In this document: positions 25,579-35,353 of the stretch, piece after piece
Layout of the letters: the number at the start of each line of letters is the position of its first letter
Numbering within the stretch: position 1 is the first letter of the stretch
Assembly (NCBI GenBank): GCA_041659285.1
Contig: JBAZYO010000003.1
Span: forward strand, 124,001 to 188,000
Direction: 5' to 3'
DNA length: 64,000 nt
DNA from: Vicinamibacterales bacterium
GTDB lineage: Bacteria; Acidobacteriota; Vicinamibacteria; Vicinamibacterales; UBA2999
Translations under genes and position numbers: made by a program
Notes under the pieces: model-generated
Told to the model about the DNA's origin: nothing
Seen by the model: the letters and a program-made list of their open reading frames with translations, nothing else
The model's database searches: none

Positions 25579-26418
25579 CTATTCGTCCGACTGATCCGAT
25601 TTCTTGGATTTGCCAAAAAGCCAGGCTGCAACTATCCCGAACAGATACAGCACGACCATGGGGCCGCCGACCAGCAACTGGGTCACCGGATTACCGTCCG
25701 GCGTGATGATGGCGGCGACAATGAAGATGATGAGGACGGCATACTTGAAGTTCTTGAGCAGGAAGCCGGCCGAGACAATGCCCAGCCTGGCGAGCACGAA
25801 CATCAGCACCGGCAGCTGGAACACCAGGCCCATGCCCAGGCACAGCTTCACGTAGAGCCCGAACACCGGGTCGATTCTCGGCGTGAACTCCATGTAGGAG
25901 TTCGAGAAGCCGGCGAAGAACTTCCACGCCGCCGGAAACACGAAGTAGTGCGAAAACGCGGCGCCGCCGACGAACAATCCCGAGGAGAAGATGACAAAGG
26001 GGATCGCGAGGCGCTTCTCCTTCGAGTACAGCCCAGGCGCGATGAAGAGCCACACCTGCCACATGATGTACGGCGAGGCGATCAGCACGCCCGTGAGCGC
26101 CGCCATCTTCATCCAGAGGAAGAAGCCCTCGCCCGGCTCGGTGAAGATCAACTTGCCGCCGGGAATGTCGGCGGTGAGGCGCTGGTAGATGAACGCCTGG
26201 ACCTGGTCGATGAAGGCGAACGCGACGATGAAGCCCACCACCAGCGCCGACACCGCGTGCGTAATCCGCTTGCGCAGCTCGTCGAGGTGTTCGAGGAACG
26301 TCATCCGGCCTTCGGCCGGCTCCTCGGGTTCCTGGAACGGCGAGGCGCTCGAGGCCTGCGCGGGCAGCTCTCGAGGGTCTTCGTCCTGGTGTTGGCTGGG
26401 GAATGGAACGAGCGCCAC
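25579..26418 (-). CDS. tatC: Sec-independent translocase TatC
   Basis: 279 residues, GTG start. A 38-residue hydrophilic N-terminal extension precedes the TatC core, which starts MTFLEHLDELRKRI, the conserved signal-peptide-binding N-terminus. Six membrane segments follow, with the family FTEPGEGFFLWMKMAALTG and PYIMWQVWLFIAPGLYSKE stretches. It exports folded proteins with twin-arginine signals. It is read after tatA, 48 bases apart. Confidence 0.95.
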   Translation of the reverse strand: MALVPFPSQHQDEDPRELPAQASSASPFQEPEEPAEGRMTFLEHLDELRKRITHAVSALVVGFIVAFAFIDQVQAFIYQRLTADIPGGKLIFTEPGEGFFLWMKMAALTGVLIASPYIMWQVWLFIAPGLYSKEKRLAIPFVIFSSGLFVGGAAFSHYFVFPAAWKFFAGFSNSYMEFTPRIDPVFGLYVKLCLGMGLVFQLPVLMFVLARLGIVSAGFLLKNFKYAVLIIFIVAAIITPDGNPVTQLLVGGPMVVLYLFGIVAAWLFGKSKKSDQSDE

Positions 26419-26466
26419 GGCTTAGTCAGAAACCTATCTGTGCCTAATCTGTGTCTAATCGGTGGC

Positions 26467-26754
26467 CTAGCTGCGCGATACCGTCTCGCGAGGAGCCGCG
26501 GTGGCCTGGTCGTCGTGCGACGCGGTGTCGATCACGGTTTCCACTGGCTTGGGAGCCTTGGCCGCCTGTTCTTTCTGCTCCTCGATCTTGATCTCCTGCT
26601 CCAGCGTGTTCTGCAGCTCGGTGGAGGCCTTCTTGAACTCGTTCAAGCTGCGGCCCAGCGACTTGCCCAATTCCGGGAGCTTCCGGGGGCCAAAAATAAT
26701 GAGCGCGATCACCAGGATGATGATGAGCTCGGGCATTCCGATGGAACCAAACAT
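26467..26754 (-). CDS. tatA: Twin-arginine translocase subunit TatA/TatE
   Basis: 95 residues. Short N-terminal membrane helix (MPELIIILVIALIIFG), the FGPRKLPELGKSLG hinge and amphipathic helix, and a charged tail. The order tatA then tatC on the minus strand makes a minimal Tat operon with no separate tatB, so this protein may serve as a bifunctional TatA. The upstream gap carries a structured repeat. Confidence 0.93.
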   Translation of the reverse strand: MFGSIGMPELIIILVIALIIFGPRKLPELGKSLGRSLNEFKKASTELQNTLEQEIKIEEQKEQAAKAPKPVETVIDTASHDDQATAAPRETVSRS

Positions 26755-26823
26755 AAAAAAGCTCCCTTGCTAGGACAGAAACGGCCCTTTCCGGGACCCA
26801 AACGTCCAATACGGCAGTATACC

Positions 26824-26857
26824 CGCCTTCGCCCCACGTCACCCAGGGGCTTCGGCG
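26824..26857 (-). repeat. GAA/GAA-loop hairpin repeat, copy 2
   Basis: On the plus strand CGCC-TTC-GCCCC, 10-nt loop, GGGGC-TTC-GGCG; on the minus strand the internal loop reads GAA/GAA. It lies between the divergent tatA and S41 protease genes. Confidence 0.75.
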
Positions 26858-26889
26858 GGGCAAGCCCCCAAAACCCGCCTCGGGAATCC

Positions 26890-26918
26890 TTGCGGACACC
26901 CGGGTAGTCAGCTAGCAT
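26890..26918 (+). promoter_or_regulatory. Candidate promoter of the S41 protease gene
   Basis: TTGCGG (26890-26895), 17-base spacer, TAGCAT (26913-26918), then only 6 bases to the ATG. No Shine-Dalgarno is present, so the message would be leaderless. Confidence 0.45.
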
Positions 26919-26924
26919 CGCCCT

Positions 26925-28535
26925 ATGCGTTACCGCTCCGTCACCGCCGCGATTGTCGCCATCGTCGTTTCCGCCGTGATCGGCGGGGTTTACGGGAAGG
27001 GCGCCCAGGCCACTGAGAACACGGTGCCGGAGCACTACCGCACCTTTACCGCGGCGCTGAGTGCTATCCAGACGCAGTACGCCGAGCCGGTGGAGTCGGA
27101 CCGCCTGGTCTACGGCGCCATCAACGGCATGCTGCAGACGCTCGACCCGCATTCGAGCTTCATGGATCCCCGCAGCTACGCGCAGATGCGCGAGCGGCAG
27201 GAGGGGCGCTACTACGGCCTCGGCCTCACCATCCAATCGGTTGACGGCGACATCACCGCGGTGCGCGTGTTCGAAGGCTCGCCGGCGTTCACCAACGGCA
27301 TCCGCCGCGGCGACGTGATCGCCGACGTCGAAGGCACCAACACCAAGGGCTGGACCACCGAGGCGACCGTCAACAAGCTCAAGGGTCCGAAGGGCACGTT
27401 CGTCAAGATCGGCGTGCGCCGCAAGGGGTTCGAGCGCCTGCTCGAAATGAACGTGATGCGCGACCAGGTCAGCATCCCGAGTCTGTCGGCGTCGTTCATG
27501 ATCGACGCGACCACCGGCTACGTCGGCGTCACCGACTTCGCCGAGCACACCGACGAGGATCTCGGTCTCGCGCTCGAGGCGCTCGCCAGGAAGGGCATGA
27601 AGCGCCTGGTGTTCGATCTGCGCGGCAATCCCGGTGGCCAGCTCGATCAGGCGATCCGCATCACCAATCGCTTCATCCCCAAGGGGGCGATGATCGTCTA
27701 CACGCGCGGCCGCGTCGCCAACTCCGACTCCGACTATCGCGCCACCGAGACACCGGACTTCACGAGCATCCCGATGATCACGCTGGTCAACCGCAATAGC
27801 GCCAGCGCGTCGGAGATCGTGTCTGGCGCGCTGCAGGACTACGACCGCTCGCTGGTCGTCGGCGAGACCACGTTCGGCAAGGCGCTGGTGCAGTCGGTGT
27901 ATCGCGTGAGCGGCGGCGCCGGCCTGGCGCTGACCACGGCGCGCTACTACACGCCGAGCGGCCGCCTGATCCAGCGTCCGTGGGACGGCACCTTCGACGA
28001 GTACCTCACCTACACGCTGAAGGATCAAAGCGAGCGCGCGAAGACGCCGGACCAGTTGAAGTACACGACCGGCGGCCGCAAGGTCTTCTCGGGCGGCGGT
28101 ATCGAGCCGGACCTGCGCTTCGACGGCCCGGTTGAAGGCTTCTCGCCCACGCGCTTCGGCCGTGCGCTGCAGGGCCGCGGCCTGTTCGCCGGCTACGCCG
28201 AGCAGTACAGCGCCGACGGCGACACCCGCATCGGCCACTCCGGCCCGTCGCGCAAGATCGTGCGCAAGGGCTTCGTCGTCGACGATGCGATGGTGGCCGA
28301 GTTCAAGAGCTACGTGACCGGCCGCAACGTGAAGATCGAGGAAGACGCGTGGGCGAAAGACATCGACTTCATCCGCGCCATGATCCGGTACAACATCGAC
28401 GAGGCCGTGTTCGACATCGCCACGGCACGTCAGCGCCTGGTCACGGTTGACCCGCAGGCCCGGTTCGCCATTTCCAAGTTCCCCGAAGCCGAGAAGCTCC
28501 AGGAACTGGCGAAGAACCGCCCGGCCCAGCCCTGA
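26925..28535 (+). CDS. S41-family C-terminal processing peptidase
   Basis: 536 residues. N-terminal signal/anchor (8-24), a PDZ domain (about 97-175), and the S41 protease core: DLRGNPGGQLDQAI, catalytic Ser in NSASASEIVSGALQD (about 291-305) and the general-base Lys319 in GETTFGKALVQ. CtpA/Prc family; it trims or degrades periplasmic proteins by recognising their C-termini. The roughly 150-residue C-terminal extension after the protease domain is longer than in the shortest CtpA forms. The exact substrate is unknown. Confidence 0.92.
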   Translation: MRYRSVTAAIVAIVVSAVIGGVYGKGAQATENTVPEHYRTFTAALSAIQTQYAEPVESDRLVYGAINGMLQTLDPHSSFMDPRSYAQMRERQEGRYYGLGLTIQSVDGDITAVRVFEGSPAFTNGIRRGDVIADVEGTNTKGWTTEATVNKLKGPKGTFVKIGVRRKGFERLLEMNVMRDQVSIPSLSASFMIDATTGYVGVTDFAEHTDEDLGLALEALARKGMKRLVFDLRGNPGGQLDQAIRITNRFIPKGAMIVYTRGRVANSDSDYRATETPDFTSIPMITLVNRNSASASEIVSGALQDYDRSLVVGETTFGKALVQSVYRVSGGAGLALTTARYYTPSGRLIQRPWDGTFDEYLTYTLKDQSERAKTPDQLKYTTGGRKVFSGGGIEPDLRFDGPVEGFSPTRFGRALQGRGLFAGYAEQYSADGDTRIGHSGPSRKIVRKGFVVDDAMVAEFKSYVTGRNVKIEEDAWAKDIDFIRAMIRYNIDEAVFDIATARQRLVTVDPQARFAISKFPEAEKLQELAKNRPAQP

Positions 28536-28541
28536 AAAATT

Positions 28542-28554
28542 GGGGCCACGCCCC
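28542..28554. other. Small hairpin after the S41 gene
   Basis: GGGGC-CAC-GCCCC between A/T-rich flanks (AAAAATT and TAAATATT), 6 bases after the stop. A weak terminator candidate for readthrough towards smc. Confidence 0.4.
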
Positions 28555-28635
28555 TAAATATTGGGTCTACGTTCAGCCTTGCCACAACAGGCAGGGCTTG
28601 TTAGACTTGCCACGTTTCCTCCAAGTCAGCCTGCA

Positions 28636-31600
28636 ATGCATCTCGAACGCCTAGAAATCTCAGGATTTAAGTCCTTCTCGGATCGGTCCGAGCTGGCATT
28701 CGACCGTGGCGTCACCGCCATTGTCGGACCCAACGGCTGCGGTAAGTCCAACGTGGCCGACGCGCTGACGTGGGTGCTCGGCGAGCAAAGCGCCAAGAGC
28801 CTGCGCGGCGACAAGATGGAAGACGTCATCTTCAACGGATCCGATGCGCGAAAGCCCACCGGCGCCGCCGAAGTCCGTCTCCGTTTCGGCAATGTCATCG
28901 TCCCGCCGTCCCTGATGAAGGAGATGGGCGAGGAAGCCCCGGCCCGCGAGGCCAACGGCAACGGCAACGGGAACGGCAACGGCCACCACCCCGACGTGGC
29001 GGCGCTGCTCGAACCGACGACCCGCGAGGTCGAGGTGACGCGCCGCCTGTATCGATCGGGCGAAAGCGAATACCTGATCGACGGCCACGCCTGCCGGCTG
29101 AAAGACATCCACGAACTGCTGATGGACACCGGCCTCGGACAGAAGGCCTACGCCATCATCGAGCAGGGCAAGATCGGGATGATCCTCAGCTCGCGCCCGA
29201 CCGATCGGCGCCAACTGATCGAAGAAGCGGCGGGGATCACCAAGTACAAGGCGCGCCGGCGCTCGGCCGAGCTCAAGCTCGAAGCCGCGCAGCAGAACCT
29301 GACGCGCCTCGACGACATCGTCTACGAAATCGACAAGCAGCGCGGCTCGCTGAAGCGCCAGGCCGCCAAAGCCAAGCGTTACACGCGCCTGCGCGACGAG
29401 ATGCGCCGGTGGGAGAAGGTGCTGTTCGCGCGGCGGTATCGCACGCTGTCGGACGCCATCGAAACCGCGCGCGCCCGCCTCGCCGAGGCGCGGAGCAACG
29501 AAACCTCCGCCGCCGCCCGTCTTGCCGAAGTTGAAAACGACCTCTCGCGCATCCGCATCGAGCTGGCCTCGGCCGACGCCGCGGCCACCAGCGCGCGCGA
29601 AACGGTGCACGGTCACGAGCTCGAGATCAACCGCCGGCAGCAGCAGATTGCGCTGGATACGCAGCAGGCCGAGATGCTCCGGGCGCGGGCGAACGAGCTC
29701 GAGGCCGAACGGCAGCAGCTCGAGGACCGCCGCGAACCGGAACGCCTGGCCCTCGACGGCCGTCGTGCCGCCGCCGGTGAAGCCGCCGCCGCCCGCGACG
29801 AAGCCGCGGCCCTCGCGGCCGAAGCCGGCGACGAGTACGCGCGGGCGCAACTGGCGATCGAAGCGCTCGAGCAGGACGTCGAGCGCGCGCGCGCCGATGT
29901 CTACGCGGTGCTGAACACGATCACCGCGCTCAATGCCGCCCACGACAACGCCGCCGCCCAGCGCGAGCGCGCGATGGCGGCCTCCGGCCGTCTCGAACTC
30001 GAAGCCAGCGAGCTGGCCGCCGAGCTCGAGAAGGCCCGCGCCCAGCGGCAAATGGCCGCCGAAGCGCTGCGCCGCGCCCAGGACGGCCTCGACGCCGCCA
30101 AGGTGGCGCGTGCCGCCCGCGAGTCGGAGCTGGCCAGCGCCCGCATCGAGCACGAATGGCGCGCCCGCGAGGTCCGCTCGCGCGAGCACGACCTCGCTGC
30201 GATGAGCGCGCGCCTGCATTCACTGGAAGAGATCGACAGCCACCGTTCGGGTTTCGCCGACGCCGCCCGCATGGTGCTGGTGAACGCCAACGGCAAGGTC
30301 GGCCAGATGGGCGCGCTCGCCGACTTCATCGAAGTGGAGCCGAAGTACGAGCGGGCCGTCGAAGCCTGCCTCGGCGATCTGCTCCAGCACGTGGTGGTCG
30401 AACGCCTCGAGCACGTCTCGGCCGGATTGAAGTTGATCCGCCAGGAGAACGCCGGCCGCTGTGGATTCATCGTCGGCCGTCCCGATGACGGCTCGGCGGC
30501 CGCCAGGTATTCGGGATCGGGTGAGGGTTCCTTCGTGGAAACCCCGATGACCGCCTTCGGCGGCACCGCGGACGCGCCGGGTGAAGACGCGGGGGCGCAC
30601 TTGGGTGCGCCCGCCGGCGCGCTGGCCCTGTCGTCGGTGGTTCACATTGGCGGCCCGTTCCCGCAGGCGATTCACGCCGTGCTGGGCGGGGCGTTGATCG
30701 CCGACTCGTTCGAAGCGGCGGCGCGCATTGCGCCGACCGTGCCGGGCCCCGTCGCCACGCTCGAAGGCGACGTGTTCCGCGGACGCTACGTGGTGACCGG
30801 CGGCGACAAGGCCGAGTCGCGCGGCATTCTCGGCACCAAGCGCGAGATCAAGGAACTGCGCGAGAAGGTCGCGGAGTCGAAGTCGGCGCTCGAGCAGTTG
30901 ATTGCCGAGACCGCCGGATTCGAACAGACCATCGCGCACGCCACCGCCGCCATTGCCGGACTGTCGGCGGAATTCCACCGCCAGGAAAAGGCCATTGTCG
31001 GCGTCGAAGGCCAGGCCCAGCGCGCGGCGGAAGACGAGTTCCGCGTGCAGCAGCGCACCGAGCTGGTGCGGACCGAGATCAGCCGCGTCACCGAGGAGAT
31101 TACCGGGCTCGACGCGCGCCAGGCGGAGGCTCGCGAGTCGATCGCGCGGCTGAACGAACAGCGGGTCGAGGCCGACCTCACCTTGTCGGACGCGCAGCGC
31201 CAGCTCGCCGAGGCGCGCGACCGGGCGGAAGGCCTCAGCCTGAGGGCCGGCGAGGCGCGCGCCGCGCATGCCGGCCTGGTCGAGCGCAGCGCCGCCGCCC
31301 TGGCCGAAGTGGCCCGGATGGAAGACGCCGCCGCCGAACTCGAACGCCGCGTGCAGGCGTGCACCCGCGACGTCGCGCTCATGCGCGACCAGCGCGAGCG
31401 CCTGCTGAACGCGATTGCCGACGGCCAGCGGTTGATGGACGAAGACATCGGCAGGCTCCAGGGCCTGCGCGAGGACATGCTCGTCGCCGACGAGCTCGCC
31501 CTCACGATCAGGCAGTCGACGGAGAAACAGGAAGAAGTGATCCGCGACGCCCGCCGCGCCGTGGATGCCCTGCGCGCCCTCGCCGCCGAAGTGGACGTGC

Positions 31601-32508
31601 AGCGCGCCACCGCCGAGTCGGACCTGACCCACCTCGCCCAGCAGTCGGTGGACACCGTCAACGCCACGCTCGACGAGATCCGCGAGCAGGTGGCGGAGAT
31701 GGAAGCGGCCGGCCAGATCGAGCCCGACGTGCGCGCGATTCGCGCCGCCGAAGCGGCCGAGCCGGACGAAGAGGACGAATCCGCCTACGCTCCTGCAGAT
31801 TCTGAGGAGCTACGGCGAGACCTCGCCGAAGCTGCCTCCGGCAGCGAAGGCGGGGCCGCGGTCCGCATGACCGCGGAAGAGGCGATCAGCGAACTGCGCG
31901 ACAAGATCGACCGCATGGGCCCCGTCAACATGATGGCGATCGAGCAGTCGAAGGAGCTCGAAGAGCGCCACCTGTTCCTCTCAACGCAACGCCAGGATCT
32001 GATCGACTCGATCGCGCAGACCAACGAAGCCATCGGTAAGATCGACGAGACCACGCACGCCCGGTTCCGCGAGGCGTTCAGTGCCATCAACGAGAATTTC
32101 CAGGGAATGTTCGCGACGCTGTTCGGCGGCGGCAAGGCTGGCATCACGCTGCTTGATGAGAACGATCCGCTCGAGAGCGGCATCGACATCATCGCCTCGC
32201 CACCCGGCAAGCGCCTGCAGAGCGTGATGCTGTTGTCCGGTGGTGAAAAGGCGCTGACCGCGATCGCGCTGATGTTCGCCATCTTCAAGTACAAGCCGAG
32301 CCCGTTCTGCCTGCTCGACGAAATCGACGCCCCGCTCGACGATGCCAACATCGGGCGGTTTATCGACATGCTGAAGTCGATGATGGACAAGACCCAGTTC
32401 ATCATCATCACGCACAGCCGCAAGACCATGGAGATCGCCGATCGGCTCTACGGCGTGACGATGGAAGAGCCGGGCGTGTCGAAGCTCATTTCCATCCAAC
32501 TCAACTAA
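28636..32508 (+). CDS. smc: Chromosome segregation protein SMC
   Basis: 1290 residues from the ATG at 28636, where the family N-terminus (MHLERLEISGFKSF) begins. Walker A GPNGCGKSN (31-39), two long coiled coils, a hinge (around 530-720, with GKVGQMGALADFIEVEPKYE), and a C-terminal head with LLSGGEKALTAIAL and the Walker B LLDEIDAPLDD. It organises and condenses the chromosome with ScpAB. Oddities: an Asn-Gly run (NGNGNGNGNG) in the N-terminal head, and an in-frame dispersed repeat near residues 1055-1075 just before the C-terminal head. Confidence 0.96.
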   Translation: MHLERLEISGFKSFSDRSELAFDRGVTAIVGPNGCGKSNVADALTWVLGEQSAKSLRGDKMEDVIFNGSDARKPTGAAEVRLRFGNVIVPPSLMKEMGEEAPAREANGNGNGNGNGHHPDVAALLEPTTREVEVTRRLYRSGESEYLIDGHACRLKDIHELLMDTGLGQKAYAIIEQGKIGMILSSRPTDRRQLIEEAAGITKYKARRRSAELKLEAAQQNLTRLDDIVYEIDKQRGSLKRQAAKAKRYTRLRDEMRRWEKVLFARRYRTLSDAIETARARLAEARSNETSAAARLAEVENDLSRIRIELASADAAATSARETVHGHELEINRRQQQIALDTQQAEMLRARANELEAERQQLEDRREPERLALDGRRAAAGEAAAARDEAAALAAEAGDEYARAQLAIEALEQDVERARADVYAVLNTITALNAAHDNAAAQRERAMAASGRLELEASELAAELEKARAQRQMAAEALRRAQDGLDAAKVARAARESELASARIEHEWRAREVRSREHDLAAMSARLHSLEEIDSHRSGFADAARMVLVNANGKVGQMGALADFIEVEPKYERAVEACLGDLLQHVVVERLEHVSAGLKLIRQENAGRCGFIVGRPDDGSAAARYSGSGEGSFVETPMTAFGGTADAPGEDAGAHLGAPAGALALSSVVHIGGPFPQAIHAVLGGALIADSFEAAARIAPTVPGPVATLEGDVFRGRYVVTGGDKAESRGILGTKREIKELREKVAESKSALEQLIAETAGFEQTIAHATAAIAGLSAEFHRQEKAIVGVEGQAQRAAEDEFRVQQRTELVRTEISRVTEEITGLDARQAEARESIARLNEQRVEADLTLSDAQRQLAEARDRAEGLSLRAGEARAAHAGLVERSAAALAEVARMEDAAAELERRVQACTRDVALMRDQRERLLNAIADGQRLMDEDIGRLQGLREDMLVADELALTIRQSTEKQEEVIRDARRAVDALRALAAEVDVQRATAESDLTHLAQQSVDTVNATLDEIREQVAEMEAAGQIEPDVRAIRAAEAAEPDEEDESAYAPADSEELRRDLAEAASGSEGGAAVRMTAEEAISELRDKIDRMGPVNMMAIEQSKELEERHLFLSTQRQDLIDSIAQTNEAIGKIDETTHARFREAFSAINENFQGMFATLFGGGKAGITLLDENDPLESGIDIIASPPGKRLQSVMLLSGGEKALTAIALMFAIFKYKPSPFCLLDEIDAPLDDANIGRFIDMLKSMMDKTQFIIITHSRKTMEIADRLYGVTMEEPGVSKLISIQLN
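31824..31852 (+). repeat. GAA/GAA-loop hairpin repeat, copy 3, inside smc
   Basis: CGCC-GAA-GCTGCC, loop TCC, GGCAGC-GAA-GGCG. It is translated within smc as part of LRRDLAEAASGSEGG without breaking the frame. Confidence 0.78.
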
Positions 32509-32603
32509 CGCGCTGGTGGTGGCCAGCACTTGCCGTGCTGGCCACGCATGCCGACCACGCCCGTTGCCGCCCCGCGGCCCGCAGGTTCTGCGGCGGCGGC
32601 CGC

Positions 32604-33761
32604 CTACTTGGCGGCCGCGCCCTTCTTCGTCACCAGTTTCTGCACGCGCCAGTTGATCAGCTCACCGACCCAGATTTCGTTTTCGGACGGGCAGGCGATC
32701 GCGTGGATCCAGCCAAACTCGCCGAGGTTGCGGCCGGGCTGGCCGTAGACGCCGAGCAGCTTGCCCTCGAGCGACACCTTGTAGATGCGGCTCGGATAGA
32801 GGTCACCGACAAACAACACCGGGTTCGGACCCGGCGTCATGCAGAGCGCGTCGGGCGCGCCGGGCGCTTGCGATCCGGTCTTGGCATTGGGCGCCTCCTG
32901 ACCGTAGACGATCTTGCCGCGCGTGGTGTCGACCGGAATGTCGATGGTGAACTCGCGGAGGAACTTGCCCGAGGTGTCCAGCACCTGAATGCGGCGGTTG
33001 CCGCGATCGGCGACGTAGATTTCATCCTTCGGCGACACCGCGATGCCATGCGGGGTATCAAACTGTCCGGGGCCGTTGCCGAGCGATCCCCAGCTGGCGA
33101 CCCATTCGCCCTTCGCGTTCACCTTGGCAACCCGCGAATTGACGTAGCCGTCACTGAAGTACGAATTGCCTTGCGAGTCCCAGGCGACGTCGGTCGGCTG
33201 GTTGAAGACGTTGTCACGATGCACCGGGACCGGATTGCGCGGATTGTTGTTGGCCGGGATGGTGACCGGCAGGCCGGCGCGCTGAAGCAGCCCGGCCATC
33301 TGCGAGGCATAGTCCGGCGGCACGTCCAGGTGAGACGACTCACCCTTGCGGCCGAACACCCACACCACGCGACCCTGCGGGCTCATCTTCAGGATCATGT
33401 TCGAGCCCTTGTCGACGATCCAGATGTTGTCCTGTTTGTCGATGCGCACGGCGTGCGCGTAGGCCCAGGCGAACAGGTTCTTGCCGATCTCTCGAACGAA
33501 CTTGCCTTTGGGATCGAACTCGAGCAACTGCGCGGCGGTGGCCATGTAGGCCGGACCGGTCGAGTTGCCGCGCGAGAAGACGAAGATGTGGCCCTTCGAG
33601 TTGACCGCCAACCCGGCGATCTCGCCGAAATGCACATCAGGCGGAAGCGTCAGCGGATCGGGCACCGACTCGAACGGCAGATCCGGCACCGCCGGCGTTT
33701 GCGTGGACACCGGCAACAGCGTCCAACCAACCAGCAGCACAGTCAGAATCAGAGTTCTCAC
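32604..33761 (-). CDS. Secreted NHL-repeat beta-propeller protein
   Basis: 385 residues from a GTG with GGAGG five bases upstream; the ATG at 33794 would place extra residues before the signal peptide (RTLILTVLLVGWTLLPVSTQ). About six NHL-type blades can be followed (HFGEIAGLAVNSKGHIFVFS, WAYAHAVRIDKQDNIWIVDK, QFDTPHGIAVSPKDEIYVAD, LGEFGWIHAIACPSENEIWV). The closest type is the peptidyl-alpha-hydroxyglycine lyase-like NHL proteins widespread in soil Acidobacteria; activity is unproven. Monocistronic. Confidence 0.82.
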   Translation of the reverse strand: MRTLILTVLLVGWTLLPVSTQTPAVPDLPFESVPDPLTLPPDVHFGEIAGLAVNSKGHIFVFSRGNSTGPAYMATAAQLLEFDPKGKFVREIGKNLFAWAYAHAVRIDKQDNIWIVDKGSNMILKMSPQGRVVWVFGRKGESSHLDVPPDYASQMAGLLQRAGLPVTIPANNNPRNPVPVHRDNVFNQPTDVAWDSQGNSYFSDGYVNSRVAKVNAKGEWVASWGSLGNGPGQFDTPHGIAVSPKDEIYVADRGNRRIQVLDTSGKFLREFTIDIPVDTTRGKIVYGQEAPNAKTGSQAPGAPDALCMTPGPNPVLFVGDLYPSRIYKVSLEGKLLGVYGQPGRNLGEFGWIHAIACPSENEIWVGELINWRVQKLVTKKGAAAK

Positions 33762-33918
33762 GACGACCTCCACAAATGAGTGACAGGAACGCAACGGGAT
33801 CCCGAGGGTGGCGACCTCTCGGCGGGCTGAAATATATCAGGTTGGCGGATCTCATGCTGTTCCCCTTCACGTGATCGAGGTTGCTGTATACACTTGAGCC
33901 AGGCTAAAGGAGCAGTCG

Positions 33919-34797
33919 ATGGCACGTCTCACGAGCGTAATACTGAGTGGCGCCCTGGTGGCGGTGTTCGCGGCTAACGCGCCGGCGCAAGCGCCCAAGG
34001 ACAATCCCAAGTGCGAACCCAATCCGGTGTTCAACCGGTTTGCCGGAGAGGTGATGGGGAGCTGCGAGCGCGCCCGCTTCAGGGAGCTCGAGCTGTACCG
34101 ATGGAAGACGCCTGACGACCCGAAGTCCGGCGCCGCGGTGCACAAGGTCGAGGGCGAGTACTGGTATTACTTCAACGACATCGCGCGGGACGCCAAGGGC
34201 CTCTTCCCCGGTAAGCTGGAGGTGCGGCGGAACTTCGAGACCGCAGTTCGCCAGGCCAAGGGCGACGTGCTCTCCACCGACTCCAGTGCGGTCTACTATC
34301 GCATCCGCAAGGGGAACGACGAGTTCTGGGGCCAGGCGGGTTGCGGGCGGGGCGGCGACGATTGCTCGGCGATCATGCACAAGATCATCCGCGTCGCGGC
34401 GATGGAGCAGTCGGTGGTGGTGTCGGCCGAGCAGATCGCCAAGGCCATGGGCGCCGAAGGCAAGGTCGTGTTCTACGGCATCTACTTCGACACCGACAAG
34501 GCCACGCTGAAGGCCGAATCGGCGCCGACCCTGGCCGAGATGGCGAAGTGGCTCAAGACCAATGCGACCGCCAAGGTGTTCATCGTCGGCCACACCGACA
34601 TGCAAGGCCCGGTCGAACGCAACCGGACCCTGTCGCGCGATCGCGCCGCGGCGGTGATTGCGGCGCTGGTGAAGGACCACGGGATCACGGTCGATCGGCT
34701 GTCCGCCGACGGCGTTGGCCCGCTGGCCCCCGCGGCCAGCAATGCTGACGAAGCCGGCCGGGCGAAGAACCGCCGGGTTGAAATGGTGCTCCGCTAG
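33919..34797 (+). CDS. OmpA-family secreted protein
   Basis: 292 residues with a signal peptide (VILSGALVAVFAANAPAQA) and AAAGGAGC before the ATG. Residues about 30-175 have no recognised domain and contain several cysteines. The C-terminal 110 residues are an OmpA-type domain (FYGIYFDTDKATLKAESAPT, IVGHTDMQGPVERNRTLSRD, KNRRVEMVL) that binds peptidoglycan. It probably tethers the N-terminal part to the wall. A second, shorter secreted protein follows 26 bases later, likely cotranscribed. Confidence 0.85.
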   Translation: MARLTSVILSGALVAVFAANAPAQAPKDNPKCEPNPVFNRFAGEVMGSCERARFRELELYRWKTPDDPKSGAAVHKVEGEYWYYFNDIARDAKGLFPGKLEVRRNFETAVRQAKGDVLSTDSSAVYYRIRKGNDEFWGQAGCGRGGDDCSAIMHKIIRVAAMEQSVVVSAEQIAKAMGAEGKVVFYGIYFDTDKATLKAESAPTLAEMAKWLKTNATAKVFIVGHTDMQGPVERNRTLSRDRAAAVIAALVKDHGITVDRLSADGVGPLAPAASNADEAGRAKNRRVEMVLR

Positions 34798-34823
34798 CTT
34801 TCGGTATCGGGAGGGAGATTCGC

Positions 34824-35312
34824 ATGCCTGTCGTCCTTGTCCTGTTCCTGCTTTGCGCAACCGGTGCCGAGGCGCAGAGCAACTCGGATGACCTCACCAG
34901 GACGGTGGCGGTCTACGAGTTGACGATGCCGCGCATCGAGGGCTACGGCGCGGTGATGGCGGGCATCGCCGACTGGGCGGGCAAGGACCCCAAGGCCGTT
35001 GCGGCCATGATGGGGCGCGCCCCGAAGGGTCCGATGTCGGTGCAGGACTCGGCCGCGATCTTCGAGAAGGAACCGGCCGTGAAGTTGCTGCTCGACAAGC
35101 ACAAGGTCACCGGCCTGGACATGGTGGTGCTGCCCATGGCGGTGATGCAGGCGCAGGTCGCGGCGCTGGGCGAGTCGCAGGGACGCACGTTTCCGGCCGA
35201 TCGCATCAACCCCAAGAACATCGCGTTGGCCAAGGCCAACGGGGCCGCGATTGATGCGGTGATGAAGAAGGCCCAGGCCGACCGCGTTCGCGCGTTTCCG
35301 CAGCCGCAGTAG
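34824..35312 (+). CDS. Hypothetical secreted protein
   Basis: 162 residues. Strong Shine-Dalgarno (GGGAGGGAG) before the ATG and a short signal peptide (VVLVLFLLCATGAEAQ). The mature protein is helical, with no recognised domain and no cysteine. It follows the OmpA-family gene closely and probably belongs to the same transcript. Function unknown. Confidence 0.65.
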   Translation: MPVVLVLFLLCATGAEAQSNSDDLTRTVAVYELTMPRIEGYGAVMAGIADWAGKDPKAVAAMMGRAPKGPMSVQDSAAIFEKEPAVKLLLDKHKVTGLDMVVLPMAVMQAQVAALGESQGRTFPADRINPKNIALAKANGAAIDAVMKKAQADRVRAFPQPQ

Positions 35313-35353
35313 GGGAGCGCGCCGGGGCAGAGGCCCGGCAGCCGGCAATGACG

